Of a stretch of 47,204 nt of DNA, positions 25,252-33,159 are shown piece by piece. This stretch comes from an uncultured Oscillibacter sp. Lineage in GTDB: Bacteria; Bacillota; Clostridia; Oscillospirales; Oscillospiraceae. Numbering within the stretch: the first letter of the stretch is position 1; the number at the start of each line of letters is the position of its first letter. Under the pieces are notes generated by a model that saw only the letters and a program-made list of their open reading frames with translations, was not told the DNA's origin and ran no database searches. The DNA is taken from the NCBI GenBank assembly GCA_910589315.1, contig CAJUTB010000022.1:1-47204 (forward strand). Direction: 5' to 3'. The translations under genes and the position numbers were made by a program.

Positions 25252-25325
25252 ATTGCATACCGAATCCTTTCCGCCAAAGATCATACTACGGCGGAAAAAA
25301 ATTTGCAAGCCCACGTAAAAGAAAC

Positions 25326-25354
25326 TTGACAAATTGTGCAAGGTGTGATACCTT
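25326..25354 (+). promoter_or_regulatory. Promoter of the XRE-membrane protein pair
   Basis: TTGACA (25326-25331) and TACCTT (25349-25354) are separated by 17 bp. It lies just upstream of two operator-like inverted repeats. Confidence 0.6.
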
Positions 25355-25358
25355 ATTC

Positions 25359-25374
25359 GTAAAGGAACCTTTAC
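25359..25374. promoter_or_regulatory. Operator-like inverted repeat, copy 1
   Basis: GTAAAGG-AA-CCTTTAC has perfect 7-bp arms and covers the expected transcription start. A related copy lies 41 bp downstream. The likely ligand is the adjacent XRE repressor. Confidence 0.55.
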
Positions 25375-25399
25375 ATTTAGATCGCGGCCGTTTATTTTT

Positions 25400-25415
25400 G
25401 TAAAGTTTCCTTTCC
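25400..25415. promoter_or_regulatory. Operator-like inverted repeat, copy 2
   Basis: GTAAAGTTTCCTTTCC is an imperfect copy of the site at 25359 in the same orientation. It lies just before the AAAGGAGG of the XRE gene. Confidence 0.45.
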
Positions 25416-25430
25416 AGAAAGGAGGAATTT

Positions 25431-25646
25431 ATGAAAAACCGCGTCGAACAGCTGCGGAAGGAACGCGGTCTCCGGCAGGAGGAATTCGCCCGGCTCATCC
25501 GGGTCTCCCGCCAGACCGTCAGTTCCATCGAAACCGGACGGTACAGCCCGTCCCTGGAATTGGCTTTCACTATTTCCGATTTCTTCGGCCTCCCCATCGA
25601 GGACATTTTCATCCATGAAAGGAGCGGTTCCCATGAAAAAACGTGA
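25431..25646 (+). CDS. XRE-family (Cro/CI-type) small regulator
   Basis: This 71-residue protein is almost entirely one HTH_3 domain: RVEQLRKERGLRQEEFARLIRVSRQTVSSIETGRYSPSLEL, then ISDFFGLPIEDIF. The start follows AAAGGAGG. Two inverted repeats between its promoter and start suggest autorepression. Its 3' end overlaps the next gene by 14 bases, forming the common clostridial pair of a small XRE regulator and a membrane protein. Confidence 0.92.
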   Translation: MKNRVEQLRKERGLRQEEFARLIRVSRQTVSSIETGRYSPSLELAFTISDFFGLPIEDIFIHERSGSHEKT

Positions 25647-26076
25647 CCTGTGGACCGGCGTTGTTATGGTCCTGTTCGCGGCCCTCTGCCTGTTGGTCGC
25701 TCTGGTCTATGAAACGCCCATGAGCAGTGTGCTTTGCGGCTTTACCGGCGGCGTCGGCGTACCCGGTGCGATACAGATTGGCCGATACATCAAATGGAGC
25801 AAACCGGAGAACGCTGTGGAATACCAGGAGCGTCTGGAGCAACAGCGGATTGACCTTCGGGACGAACGGAAGGAAATGCTCCGCAACAAAGCGGGCCGCT
25901 ATGCGTACCTTTTCAGCCTGCTTGCGAACGCGGTAATTTTGTTTATTCTGGCTTTGCTGGACACCCTGGGCGTAATTCCGGAAAGCCGCTGGCTGATTCT
26001 CTCTCTGGCGGTCTGGCTGTTGGCGCAGTATTTCGCGGGTATTCTGATCTACCGGCTGCTGTGCCGCAAATACTGA
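25633..26076 (+). CDS. Four-helix membrane protein paired with XRE regulator
   Basis: This protein of about 147 residues has two N-terminal hydrophobic segments (about residues 8-27 and 31-50), a charged, probably coiled central part (EYQERLEQQRIDLRDERKE) and two more hydrophobic segments. The ATG at 25633 has AAAGGAG eight bases upstream; the ATG at 25615 is in frame but lacks such a site. It overlaps the XRE gene, so the two are translationally coupled. Function is unknown; such proteins are usually annotated only as membrane proteins. The terminator at 26090-26114 follows. Confidence 0.85.
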   Translation: MKKRDLWTGVVMVLFAALCLLVALVYETPMSSVLCGFTGGVGVPGAIQIGRYIKWSKPENAVEYQERLEQQRIDLRDERKEMLRNKAGRYAYLFSLLANAVILFILALLDTLGVIPESRWLILSLAVWLLAQYFAGILIYRLLCRKY

Positions 26077-26089
26077 ACCAAAACGCAAA

Positions 26090-26114
26090 AAAAGAGCGGC
26101 TATGCCGCTCTTTT
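26090..26114. terminator. Bidirectional terminator
   Basis: AAAAGAGCGGC (26090-26100) pairs with GCCGCTCTTTT (26104-26114) around a TAT loop. It is shared by the membrane protein gene and the convergent cupin gene. Confidence 0.88.
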
Positions 26115-26118
26115 CCGC

Positions 26119-26463
26119 TTATTCCATAATGATCAACGCCACCATCTGCAAAAGCTCCGTGCCTTTGTTTTCGACGCAGTGGGTTTCGCCGTCGCCGCAG
26201 ATGCAGACGTCTCCAACACCGACGGTCACTTCCGTGCCGTTGTCGTTATACACGCCTTCGCCTTTGATGATGTAGAACAATTCCCGCTCATGCTCATGGG
26301 CGTGGAGGCCGATGGAATGGCCCGGTTCCACGCTGATCTGAGCAAACAAACGGCCATGGTTATACAGATCTTCCGCACTGGCCAGGTCCTTGATGTTGAC
26401 CGTCCCCTTGCCTTCCCGCAGGCAAACGTCTTTCACCGGGCACTTATCGGAACGAATTACCAT
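26119..26463 (-). CDS. Small cupin-domain protein
   Basis: This 114-residue single-domain cupin has metal-binding motif 1 at HAHEHERELFYIIKGEG (about residues 54-70) and motif 2 around GDVCICGDGETHCVEN. The N-terminal RSDKCPVKDVCLREGKG carries two Cys. The start follows GGAGGAG. It is the last gene of a minus-strand run with two SDR enzymes and a transaldolase-like protein. It could be a sugar isomerase/epimerase or a binding protein of that pathway; the exact reaction is unknown. Confidence 0.85.
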   Translation of the reverse strand: MVIRSDKCPVKDVCLREGKGTVNIKDLASAEDLYNHGRLFAQISVEPGHSIGLHAHEHERELFYIIKGEGVYNDNGTEVTVGVGDVCICGDGETHCVENKGTELLQMVALIIME

Positions 26464-26508
26464 AATCGAATCTCCTCCGTAATCAAATTTTCAGAATGGA
26501 CAGCGCGC

Positions 26509-27291
26509 TTAGAAAGCAATCGTGATGCCGCCGTCCACGGGAATGGTCTGCCCCGTGACGAACGACGAGGCGTCCGACGCCAGAAACACCGCGGCAGCGG
26601 CGGTTTCCCGCGGCTTTCCCAAGCGTCCCATCGGAATGTGTGCTTCAAAATACTTCCGGGTTTCAGGACTTTCCTCCATCAAGCCCTCAATGAGCTTGGT
26701 GGCCGTCTGGCCGGGAGCAATGGCATTCACGCGGACGCCCTTCTTGGCCCACTCCACGGCCATAACCTTCGTCATGGACGATACGCCGCCCTTTGCCGCG
26801 GCATAGTTGGCGTTGCCGGTGGTGTTGCCGACCATGCCGATAATCGACGACATATTCACAATCGAACCGCCGCCGTGGGCCAGCATATACCGCCCAGCTT
26901 CGCGGTCGCAGAGAAACACGCCTTTCAGGTCGATATCAATTACCTTATTCCACTGGTCCAGCGTCATTTCCTCGGTGGGAGCCCGCTCGCTGACGCCTGC
27001 GTTGGCAACTACGATCTCCAAACCGCCCATTGCGTTCGCGGCGTCCTGAATCATACGGGCCACCTGCTTTTCCCGCGACACGTCGCAGGCCAGGGCATAG
27101 GCTTCCGCCCCCTCGGCCCGGAGGGCCTTTGCAGCTTCCGCGGCGGCCCCGGCGTTGATATCCGCAACCGTCACCACCGCCCCAGCGGCGCAGAACGCCT
27201 CCGCAATGGCAAGCCCCAGGCCCTGCGCGCCGCCTGTCACCAAAGCCCGCTTGCCCTTGAGGGAAAACAAATCCTTGTAATCCTGAATCAT
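26509..27291 (-). CDS. SDR-family oxidoreductase
   Basis: This 260-residue classical short-chain dehydrogenase/reductase has the cofactor loop TGGAQGLG at residues 19-26, then DINAG, the NAG motif (VVANAGVSE), the catalytic Ser region NMSSIIG and YAAAK active-site motif. The C-terminal DGG block (VDGGITIAF) is typical of the glucose-dehydrogenase-like sugar-alcohol group. An Asp after the second strand (ADIN) suggests NAD(H). Six bases separate it from the upstream transaldolase gene. It belongs to the sugar or sugar-acid module; the substrate is unknown. Confidence 0.92.
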   Translation of the reverse strand: MIQDYKDLFSLKGKRALVTGGAQGLGLAIAEAFCAAGAVVTVADINAGAAAEAAKALRAEGAEAYALACDVSREKQVARMIQDAANAMGGLEIVVANAGVSERAPTEEMTLDQWNKVIDIDLKGVFLCDREAGRYMLAHGGGSIVNMSSIIGMVGNTTGNANYAAAKGGVSSMTKVMAVEWAKKGVRVNAIAPGQTATKLIEGLMEESPETRKYFEAHIPMGRLGKPRETAAAAVFLASDASSFVTGQTIPVDGGITIAF

Positions 27292-27297
27292 ATCTGC

Positions 27298-28350
27298 TTA
27301 AATCCAGCGGCCTGTGGTTTTATTGGACAGATAGGTTTCCAGCGGCGCCCAGCCGGTTTCCATAAACTGGCTCAGCAGCTTCTGGGTAACGCCGAAGGTA
27401 ATGAACTCCCAAGGCTTCATGCCGTCCGGCTCGTAGGCGCGGACAAACTCGGGAATCTTTCGGAGCTGCTCCAGAATCTTCGGGTCCATAGGCTCGTTGA
27501 TCTTCTCCACCTGCTCCGGGTCCTCCGCAAGAATCATATCCTGCACGCGGGTATTGATGGTATACAGCAGCCGGCCGCCTGCCATCTCGGTCATGTGATA
27601 CGCGCCGCGGAGTCCGGCGGGCATAATCACGCAGTCCGACTTCATCTCCTCCAGAATCCCGTAGGTCCGTTTCGCAACGGCCAGACCCGCGCGGGTGATC
27701 ACGGATTCCGGCAAACCCAGTTTCATATCCTGTGCAACGTCGCGCAGGTAGTCGTCCAAACGTCCAACCTGCTGCACCACAATGCACAGCGGGGGCTTGA
27801 CGCCATTTGCCAGAGCCTTTTTCTTACCGCGCTCATAGGCTTCGGCAACCGCAATGCCCTGGGCTACGGAAACGTTAATCGTCGCACAAATGGGGATGCC
27901 TTCTTCCGCGAGATGCTCAATCACCTCCACGCCCGCCGCGGTGGCGGGGAGCTTCACCGCAATGTTGGGAGCCCAGGAGTGAACGCGGCGGGCCTGAGCA
28001 AGCATTCCCTCCGCGTCGCCGGCGCGGCCAGGATTCAGCTGACCCAAAGCATAACCGTCCGCGCCGTCCGTCTCGTCGTAAATATGACGCACCTTGTCCG
28101 CGGCAAACGTGGCAACCAGCTTCAGCAACGCCTCGGCGTGGGCCTCGGTGGTGGGGAAATCGTCGCCCAGGGCCAGTACCTTCGGCGTCCAATACTCCGG
28201 CTCGGAGGTAAACGACCGGAAGGTGAGAACGGGATTCGTCGTGACGCCGGTTGCGCCGCGATCCAGCGCGAGCTGAATTTCAGCGGGGTTGCCGGAGTCG
28301 TGCCACCAGCGGGTAGCGGTGCAGTTGTTAATCCATTCCAAATAATTCAT
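27298..28350 (-). CDS. Transaldolase-family protein
   Basis: This 350-residue (beta/alpha)8 protein is related to transaldolase. The N-terminal ATGVTTNPVL block and the Schiff-base lysine motif NIAVKLPATAAGVEVI are clear, followed by CATINVSVAQGIAVAEAY. It is longer than short TalB/FSA types and carries an extended C-terminal domain (KPWEFITFGVTQKLLSQF). The start is set at the ATG at 28350 (complement) with AGG eight bases upstream; the ATG at 28356 is an alternative. It lies between two SDR genes, so it probably cleaves a ketose (phosphate) made by them. The true substrate is open. Confidence 0.87.
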   Translation of the reverse strand: MNYLEWINNCTATRWWHDSGNPAEIQLALDRGATGVTTNPVLTFRSFTSEPEYWTPKVLALGDDFPTTEAHAEALLKLVATFAADKVRHIYDETDGADGYALGQLNPGRAGDAEGMLAQARRVHSWAPNIAVKLPATAAGVEVIEHLAEEGIPICATINVSVAQGIAVAEAYERGKKKALANGVKPPLCIVVQQVGRLDDYLRDVAQDMKLGLPESVITRAGLAVAKRTYGILEEMKSDCVIMPAGLRGAYHMTEMAGGRLLYTINTRVQDMILAEDPEQVEKINEPMDPKILEQLRKIPEFVRAYEPDGMKPWEFITFGVTQKLLSQFMETGWAPLETYLSNKTTGRWI

Positions 28351-28385
28351 AACCATAACCTGCCAATCTAAAGTAGTCGCCCTGT

Positions 28386-28442
28386 TGAGGGGGTGCAGGG
28401 GGCGTCGCGCCCCCTGCCGGGGTCCAGGGGCAGAGCTCCTGG
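28386..28442. repeat. GC-rich intergenic double-hairpin element
   Basis: One perfect hairpin has the GCAGGGGGCG arm at 28395-28404, a TCG loop, and the matching arm at 28408-28417. A second, CCAGG...CCTGG, lies at 28424-28442. The style resembles REP-like intergenic elements that I recall from related Clostridia. Only one copy is in this window. It separates the SDR gene from the transaldolase gene. Confidence 0.5.
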
Positions 28443-29177
28443 TTAACCCATGTACATACCGCCGTTTACGTCCATCAGGAGGCCCGTAATAAACGCGGCG
28501 TCGTCGCTGGCGAGAAACGCCACGGCGGCGGCCATATCCGCCGGCTGGCCCAGACGCCCCAGCGGAATCCGCGTCAAAAGACGTTCCATCGCCTCGGGCG
28601 TAAACGCCTGGGTAATCGGCGTTTCCGTCGTGCCGGGGCAAACCGCATTCACGTTAATCTTAAACGGACTCAGCTGACGGGCCAGACCCATCGTGAGCGC
28701 ATTGATGCCGCCCTTGGAGGCCGAGTAAGCAAGTCCCGTCTCAAAGCCGCCCATGCGGCCCGCAAGCGATCCAATATTTATCACACGGGCACAGGACGAC
28801 TCCTTCAAATACGGCAACGCCTGCTGGACCACAAAAAAAGGTCCCTTCAAATTGATCGCCAGCACCATGTCCCACTCTTTTTCTGTTGCCTCGGGAATGG
28901 AAGAATTGTGTAAAATTCCAGCGTTATTCACCACAATATCAATCCCGCCCAGCTTCTCGGCGCAGGTTTTCACGGCGGCGGCAATGTCGTCCGCACTGGA
29001 AACGTTACACTTTACGCCAAAGCAGTCCTTCAGCTCCGCGGCGGCGGCACAGACTTTCTCCTCATTGATGTCCAGCATGGCGACCTTGCAGCCTTCCGCA
29101 TTCAAACGGCTGGCAATGGCAAAGCCCAGGCCCTGAGCCGCGCCGGTCACAATGGCGCGGCGGTTTTCCAACTTCAT
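28443..29177 (-). CDS. SDR-family oxidoreductase
   Basis: This 244-residue classical SDR has TGAAQGLG at about residues 11-18, DINEE after the second strand (NAD-type Asp), the NNAG motif, the catalytic Ser in NIGSLAG and the YSASK active-site motif. The C-terminal DVNGGMYMG ends exactly at the stop, and the gene abuts the hairpin element. The start at 29177 (complement) follows GGAGATCAGG. It is clearly different from the SDR at 26509 and not a recent duplicate. It is the first gene of the minus-strand side of the sugar module, divergent from the TIM-barrel gene. Confidence 0.92.
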   Translation of the reverse strand: MKLENRRAIVTGAAQGLGFAIASRLNAEGCKVAMLDINEEKVCAAAAELKDCFGVKCNVSSADDIAAAVKTCAEKLGGIDIVVNNAGILHNSSIPEATEKEWDMVLAINLKGPFFVVQQALPYLKESSCARVINIGSLAGRMGGFETGLAYSASKGGINALTMGLARQLSPFKINVNAVCPGTTETPITQAFTPEAMERLLTRIPLGRLGQPADMAAAVAFLASDDAAFITGLLMDVNGGMYMG

Positions 29178-29422
29178 AGTTACCTGATCTCCTTTTCCTG
29201 TTATTTCAGAGATTTTCCCGGTTTCCGACGGCAGGGAAACCATTCCCAAATACCTCTCTTGAGGATACGGCAGAAACGGAGGAATGTCAAGAAAAGCTCT
29301 GGATTTCTGCTATATAGCCAAAATTGCCGGAAGCGTTTTGGTCAGAATTCCGCCGGTGGTTTACGAAAAATGACTTGCTGGATTTCAAATCGTGAGATGT
29401 TGGTTGAATTGGGTGAAAATCG

Positions 29423-29453
29423 CTTGCGCTTTCCGGCGCAAGCTGTTAAAATG
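29423..29453 (+). promoter_or_regulatory. Promoter with embedded palindrome upstream of the TIM-barrel gene
   Basis: TTGCGC (29425-29430), 17 bp, TAAAAT (29448-29453). The perfect inverted repeat GCTTGCGC-N6-GCGCAAGC (29423-29444) overlaps the -35 box and spacer, which is a classic place for a repressor site. Confidence 0.5.
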
Positions 29454-29515
29454 AACCAAACCAAGGAATAAATATTCAAGTTCCGTCCACTTTATACAGA
29501 AAGGATCTGATCGCA

Positions 29516-30367
29516 ATGTTCAAATACGGCGTGGCCTGTTCCCTGAACGATGTGTCCACCACTGCGCCCATCGTCCTGCGGGGGCCGATTGAGCAGCTGT
29601 GCCGGGAGGCGCACGAAATCGGCTACGACGGCCTGGAAATCCAGCTGTCCAACCCGCGGCAGTACGACTGGGGCAAAATCCGGCAGGTCTGCAAGGACTA
29701 CCATCTGGAAATTGCGGCTCTTGCAACGGGCCGGGAGCTGAGTGAAAACGGCCTGTGCCTGCTGTCGGACGACGAGAGCATTCGCCGGGCAGCCGTCGCC
29801 CGCATCAAGGAGCACATCGACTGCGCGCAGGAAGCGGGCTGTCAGGTAATCGTGGGGTCCATGCGCAAAAACATCCCGGACCAGAGCCAGCGGGAAAAAT
29901 ACCTGGGTTATCACCGGGACGCTATTCTGGAAGTGGCCGGTTACGCGAAGGACAAAGGCGTCCGGATCTGGGTGGAAAACATTCTGACCCACATCAGCAA
30001 TTTCCTGAACACCATGCGGGAGGTTCAGGATTTCGTTGTAAGCCTGAATCAGGAAAACGTGGGCGTTCACCTGGATACATACAGCATGAACATGGAGGAC
30101 AACGACATCCCCGGTTCCTACCGCTACTGCGGCCCGAATCTGGAATACGTCCACTTCTCCGACACGGCGCGGCTGTACCCCGGCGGCGGAAACGTGGATT
30201 TTCACGCGCATATGCACAGTCTGAAAGAATTGGACTACAAGGGATTTATTACCATTGAATGCGTACCGCTGCCCACGGCCTACGACTGCGCGAAAAAAGG
30301 GCTTGCCTACATGAAGGCGATGGAGACCATCGTGGACATCGAGCGGGACGCCAGCCGGTTCCGCTGA
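29516..30367 (+). CDS. Sugar phosphate isomerase/epimerase-type TIM barrel
   Basis: This 283-residue protein of the xylose-isomerase-like/AP-endonuclease-2 TIM-barrel superfamily has EIGYDGLEIQLS in the first strands, VRIWVENIL (the metal-site Glu) in the middle, and VGVHLDTYSMNME followed by EYVHFSDTARLYPGGG. The late GFITIECVPLP holds another metal-ligand Glu. The order E..D..H..E fits the family metal site. AAAGGA precedes the ATG. The gene starts the plus-strand arm of the module, with a TRAP transporter next. A ketose epimerase or isomerase role is likely; the substrate is unknown. Confidence 0.88.
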   Translation: MFKYGVACSLNDVSTTAPIVLRGPIEQLCREAHEIGYDGLEIQLSNPRQYDWGKIRQVCKDYHLEIAALATGRELSENGLCLLSDDESIRRAAVARIKEHIDCAQEAGCQVIVGSMRKNIPDQSQREKYLGYHRDAILEVAGYAKDKGVRIWVENILTHISNFLNTMREVQDFVVSLNQENVGVHLDTYSMNMEDNDIPGSYRYCGPNLEYVHFSDTARLYPGGGNVDFHAHMHSLKELDYKGFITIECVPLPTAYDCAKKGLAYMKAMETIVDIERDASRFR

Positions 30368-30434
30368 GCAAATTCCGCCTGGCGGATTCCACCTGCCGGA
30401 AGAAGTTGGATTCTTCTCGCTGATTTTGTGAATT

Positions 30435-30464
30435 TTGCCGCTTTTCGTGGTAAGATTGTACAAA
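30435..30464 (+). promoter_or_regulatory. Possible promoter of the TRAP genes
   Basis: TTGCCG (30435-30440), 18 bp, TACAAA (30459-30464). It is weak but is the best match in the 373-base gap before the first binding-protein gene. TAAGAT at 30451 is another possible -10. Confidence 0.35.
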
Positions 30465-30555
30465 ATTAAACTTTTCAGCCTGTGAGAACCGCCGAAGTTT
30501 CGGCAGGGCTTCGGGTATGCCTTGAAAGAAACGTCCAGGTATGTTATGTTAAGTG

Positions 30556-30702
30556 TTGGTCTGAACCGTAAGCGCCGGTTTTCCCGCAGCCAGCGGGGCA
30601 AGCCGTCTTTCCCTCCGGCCCGCGCCGGAAACGCCTTTGGGACGGACCAATCTTTATTTTGCCATGCCCGCATGGCAAAGCCCGCTGTGGAAACACAGCG
30701 GG
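30556..30702 (+). other. Structured 5' leader of the TRAP operon
   Basis: The gap 30368-30740 contains no gene. The pairing TTGGTCTG (30556-30563) with CGGACCAA (30643-30650) encloses three hairpins: 30564-30568 with 30576-30580, 30582-30587 with 30593-30598, and 30614-30619 with 30624-30629. A T-rich stretch (30651-30660) follows. Then come two perfect 9-bp hairpins, TTTGCCATG-CCCG (30658-30679) and CCCGCTGTG with a GAAA tetraloop (30681-30702). The ribosome-binding site is 25 bases further on. I recognise no known riboswitch class. Confidence 0.45.
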
Positions 30703-30740
30703 GAACCTCATCCACAAACCGACAGAAGGAGTAAAGCACA

Positions 30741-31832
30741 ATGAAGAAGAAGTTTTTGTCCCTATTCCTTGTCCTGGCCATGGCTCTGGCCCTGACCGCC
30801 TGCGGCAGCAACGGCGGTTCCAATTCCGGCAGCGGTTCCGGCGGCGACAGTTCCGGCGACGGCTCGTCCTCCGGCGCCCCCGCGGCGGACGGCAGCGAAT
30901 TCAACCAGCTGAACATCATCGCCGCCCACGGCGCGGCGGAAACCACCTCCGAAAACGCCAGCTTCCTGAAGTTCAAGGAGCTGGTGGAAGAAAAGTCCGG
31001 CGGCGTTGTGACCGTGGACCTGTACCCCAACCAGCAGCTGGGCGGCGACCGTGAGTATACGGAAGCCTGCGTCCAGGGCAACGTGACCATGGGCGGCCCC
31101 TCCACCGCGAACATCGCGCCCTTTGTGCCCGCGCTGAACGCGTTCGAGACCCCGTTCCTGTTCTCCGACCGTGAAACCGTGTACAAGGCTCTGGACAGCG
31201 CGGCCGGCCAGGCCCTGCTGGACTCCCTGGAAACCGCCGGTCTGAAGGGCCTGGGCTACTTCGAGAACGGCTTCCGCCAGCTGACCTGCAACAAGGACAT
31301 TAACGCCCTGTCCGACCTCAACGGCCTGAAGATCCGCGTCATGGAGAACGAAGTTCACCTCGCCATCTGGACCGCTCTGGGCGCAAACCCCGGCCCCTTG
31401 GCTTTCGGCGAGCTGTACACCGCCCTCCAGCAGAAATCCTTCGACGCTCAGGAGAACCCCGCCGAGCTGATCTATAACACCAAGTTCTTTGAGGTGCAGG
31501 ATCACGTCTATCTGACGAACCACATCTACACCCCGTACATCATCTACATCAACCTGGACGTGTGGAACGGCCTGAACGAAGCCACCCAGAACCTGATCCA
31601 GGAATGCATGGACGAAGCCGTGGCGTACTGCCGCGAGATCTGCGCCGAGAACGAGCAGAACTGCTTCGACGCCATCAACGAGTCCGGCAAGAGCAAGACC
31701 TATGAGATCAGCGACGACCTGCGTGCCGAGATGGTCGCGGCCTGCTCCAGCGTGTATGATCTGGTTATTGAAAAGGCCGGCGGCACCTATGCTCAGGACC
31801 TGTGGGCCGAGGCTGGCTTCTCCCCCAACTGA
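30741..31832 (+). CDS. TRAP transporter solute-binding protein DctP-type, copy 1
   Basis: This 363-residue lipoprotein has a signal peptide and lipobox LTACG at residues 18-22, then a Gly/Ser-rich linker of about 30 residues. The DctP-fold landmarks are VDLYPNQQLGGDREYTEA, GLKIRVMENEVHLAIW (with the Arg that usually binds the substrate carboxylate) and the block SFDAQENPAELIYNTKFF. DctP-type proteins bind carboxylates such as C4-dicarboxylates or sugar acids. It is followed by a close paralog and one DctQM pair. AAGGAG precedes the ATG. The two binding proteins differ mainly in the linker and the C-terminal 50 residues. Confidence 0.95.
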   Translation: MKKKFLSLFLVLAMALALTACGSNGGSNSGSGSGGDSSGDGSSSGAPAADGSEFNQLNIIAAHGAAETTSENASFLKFKELVEEKSGGVVTVDLYPNQQLGGDREYTEACVQGNVTMGGPSTANIAPFVPALNAFETPFLFSDRETVYKALDSAAGQALLDSLETAGLKGLGYFENGFRQLTCNKDINALSDLNGLKIRVMENEVHLAIWTALGANPGPLAFGELYTALQQKSFDAQENPAELIYNTKFFEVQDHVYLTNHIYTPYIIYINLDVWNGLNEATQNLIQECMDEAVAYCREICAENEQNCFDAINESGKSKTYEISDDLRAEMVAACSSVYDLVIEKAGGTYAQDLWAEAGFSPN

Positions 31833-31941
31833 CCGGCGGCTTCTCCGTCCCTTCCACAGCTAATTGTATTACAGCATTTTCCGGGCATCGCCAAGAGATA
31901 ATGCTTCCAAAAAAAAACATTATTTTAAGGAGATTTGATTC

Positions 31942-33051
31942 ATGTCTATGAAAAAAGTAACGGCTCTGTTTTGTGCACTCTGCCTGATTCTGGCTCTGGC
32001 CGCCTGCGGCAACAGCGGCGGCGGCGATTCCACTGGCGGCACGACCGGCGGGGACAACGTTTCCACTGGCGGCGATACCTCCGGCGGCGACTCCTCCGGC
32101 GGCAACGCGGCGGACTATACGTCCATTGACATCATTCTGGCCCATGGATGCACCGAGACCACCGCAGAACACGCCAGCTTCCAGCTTTTTGAACAGCTGG
32201 TGGAGGAGCGTTCCGGCGGCGCGGTGAATGTGGACATCTATCCCAACCAGCAGCTGGGCGGCGACCGGGAATACACCGAAGCTGCCGTGCAGGGCAATGT
32301 TACCATGGGCGGTCCCTCTACGTCGAACATGGCGTCCTTTGTCCCCGCGCTGAACGCGTTCGACGCGCCGTTTGTGTTCTCGGATTATGAAACGGTGTAC
32401 AAGGCTCTGGACAGCGACGCGGGTCAGGCTCTGCTGGACTCCCTGGAAGTGGCTGGCCTGAAGGGTCTGGGCTACTTTGAAAACGGCTTCCGCAATCTCA
32501 CCATTAACGGCGAGGTCAACCACCTGTCCGACCTGAAGGGCCTGAAGATCCGCACGATGGAAAACGAAGTCCATCTGGCGATCTGGCAGGCGTTGGGCGC
32601 GAACCCCGGCCCCTTGGCCTTCGGTGAGCTGTACACCGCCCTCCAGCAGAAGTCTTTCGACGCCCAGGAGAACCCCCTGGAACAGATTTACAACAACAAA
32701 TTCTGGGAAGTGCAGGATCATGTCTATCTGACCCAGCACGTCTACACGCCGTACATCATTTATATGAATCTGGATGCGTGGAACGGCCTGAACGAAGCCA
32801 CTCAGGAGCTCATTCAGCAGTGCATTGACGAGGCCGTTGAGCATAACCGCGCTCTCTGCGCTGAGAACAACCTCAAATGCACAGACGGAATCAACAATTC
32901 CGGCAAGAGCCAGGTGTATCCCGTTTCGGAAGAACTGCTTCAGGAAATGATCGACGCCTGCAACCAGGCCGGCATTTACGACACGGTCATTGAGAAGACT
33001 GGCGGCACCTATGCCCAGGACTTCTTCGCCGCGGCCGGCTTCAGCTACTAA
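31942..33051 (+). CDS. TRAP transporter solute-binding protein DctP-type, copy 2
   Basis: This 369-residue lipoprotein has lipobox LAACG at about residues 20-24 and a Gly/Thr/Ser-rich linker. It aligns with the preceding protein along its whole length. The shared blocks NQQLGGDREYTEA, MENEVHLAIW, GANPGPLAFGELYTALQQKS and FDAQENP are nearly unchanged. The substrate Arg region reads GLKIRTMENE here (RV in copy 1). It is a tandem duplicate feeding the same permease, probably with a related but distinct ligand or affinity. A 13-bp hairpin follows at 33067-33097. AAGGAG precedes the ATG. Confidence 0.95.
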   Translation: MSMKKVTALFCALCLILALAACGNSGGGDSTGGTTGGDNVSTGGDTSGGDSSGGNAADYTSIDIILAHGCTETTAEHASFQLFEQLVEERSGGAVNVDIYPNQQLGGDREYTEAAVQGNVTMGGPSTSNMASFVPALNAFDAPFVFSDYETVYKALDSDAGQALLDSLEVAGLKGLGYFENGFRNLTINGEVNHLSDLKGLKIRTMENEVHLAIWQALGANPGPLAFGELYTALQQKSFDAQENPLEQIYNNKFWEVQDHVYLTQHVYTPYIIYMNLDAWNGLNEATQELIQQCIDEAVEHNRALCAENNLKCTDGINNSGKSQVYPVSEELLQEMIDACNQAGIYDTVIEKTGGTYAQDFFAAAGFSY

Positions 33052-33066
33052 TTGCTCAACAGGAGC

Positions 33067-33097
33067 GGGAGAAACTGCCTATCCGGCAGTTTCTCCC
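33067..33097 (+). other. Intercistronic hairpin between binding-protein and permease genes
   Basis: A 13-bp perfect inverted repeat with GGGAGAAACTGCC arm (33067-33079 with 33085-33097) has a TATCC loop and no T-run. Such hairpins after transporter binding-protein genes often raise the amount of binding-protein mRNA relative to permease mRNA. Confidence 0.6.
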
Positions 33098-33159
33098 ATC
33101 CTGGGACCTGTCAAGAAACTGTTAAGAACGTGATATAAAGAAAGGTGGTCAGTCGGGGA

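Noticed and set aside
26179..28371. 730-codon plus-strand frame opposite the cupin, SDR and transaldolase genes
   Set aside because: It is the mirror of genuine minus-strand genes, rich in His and Arg as expected for an antisense shadow, with no ribosome-binding site.
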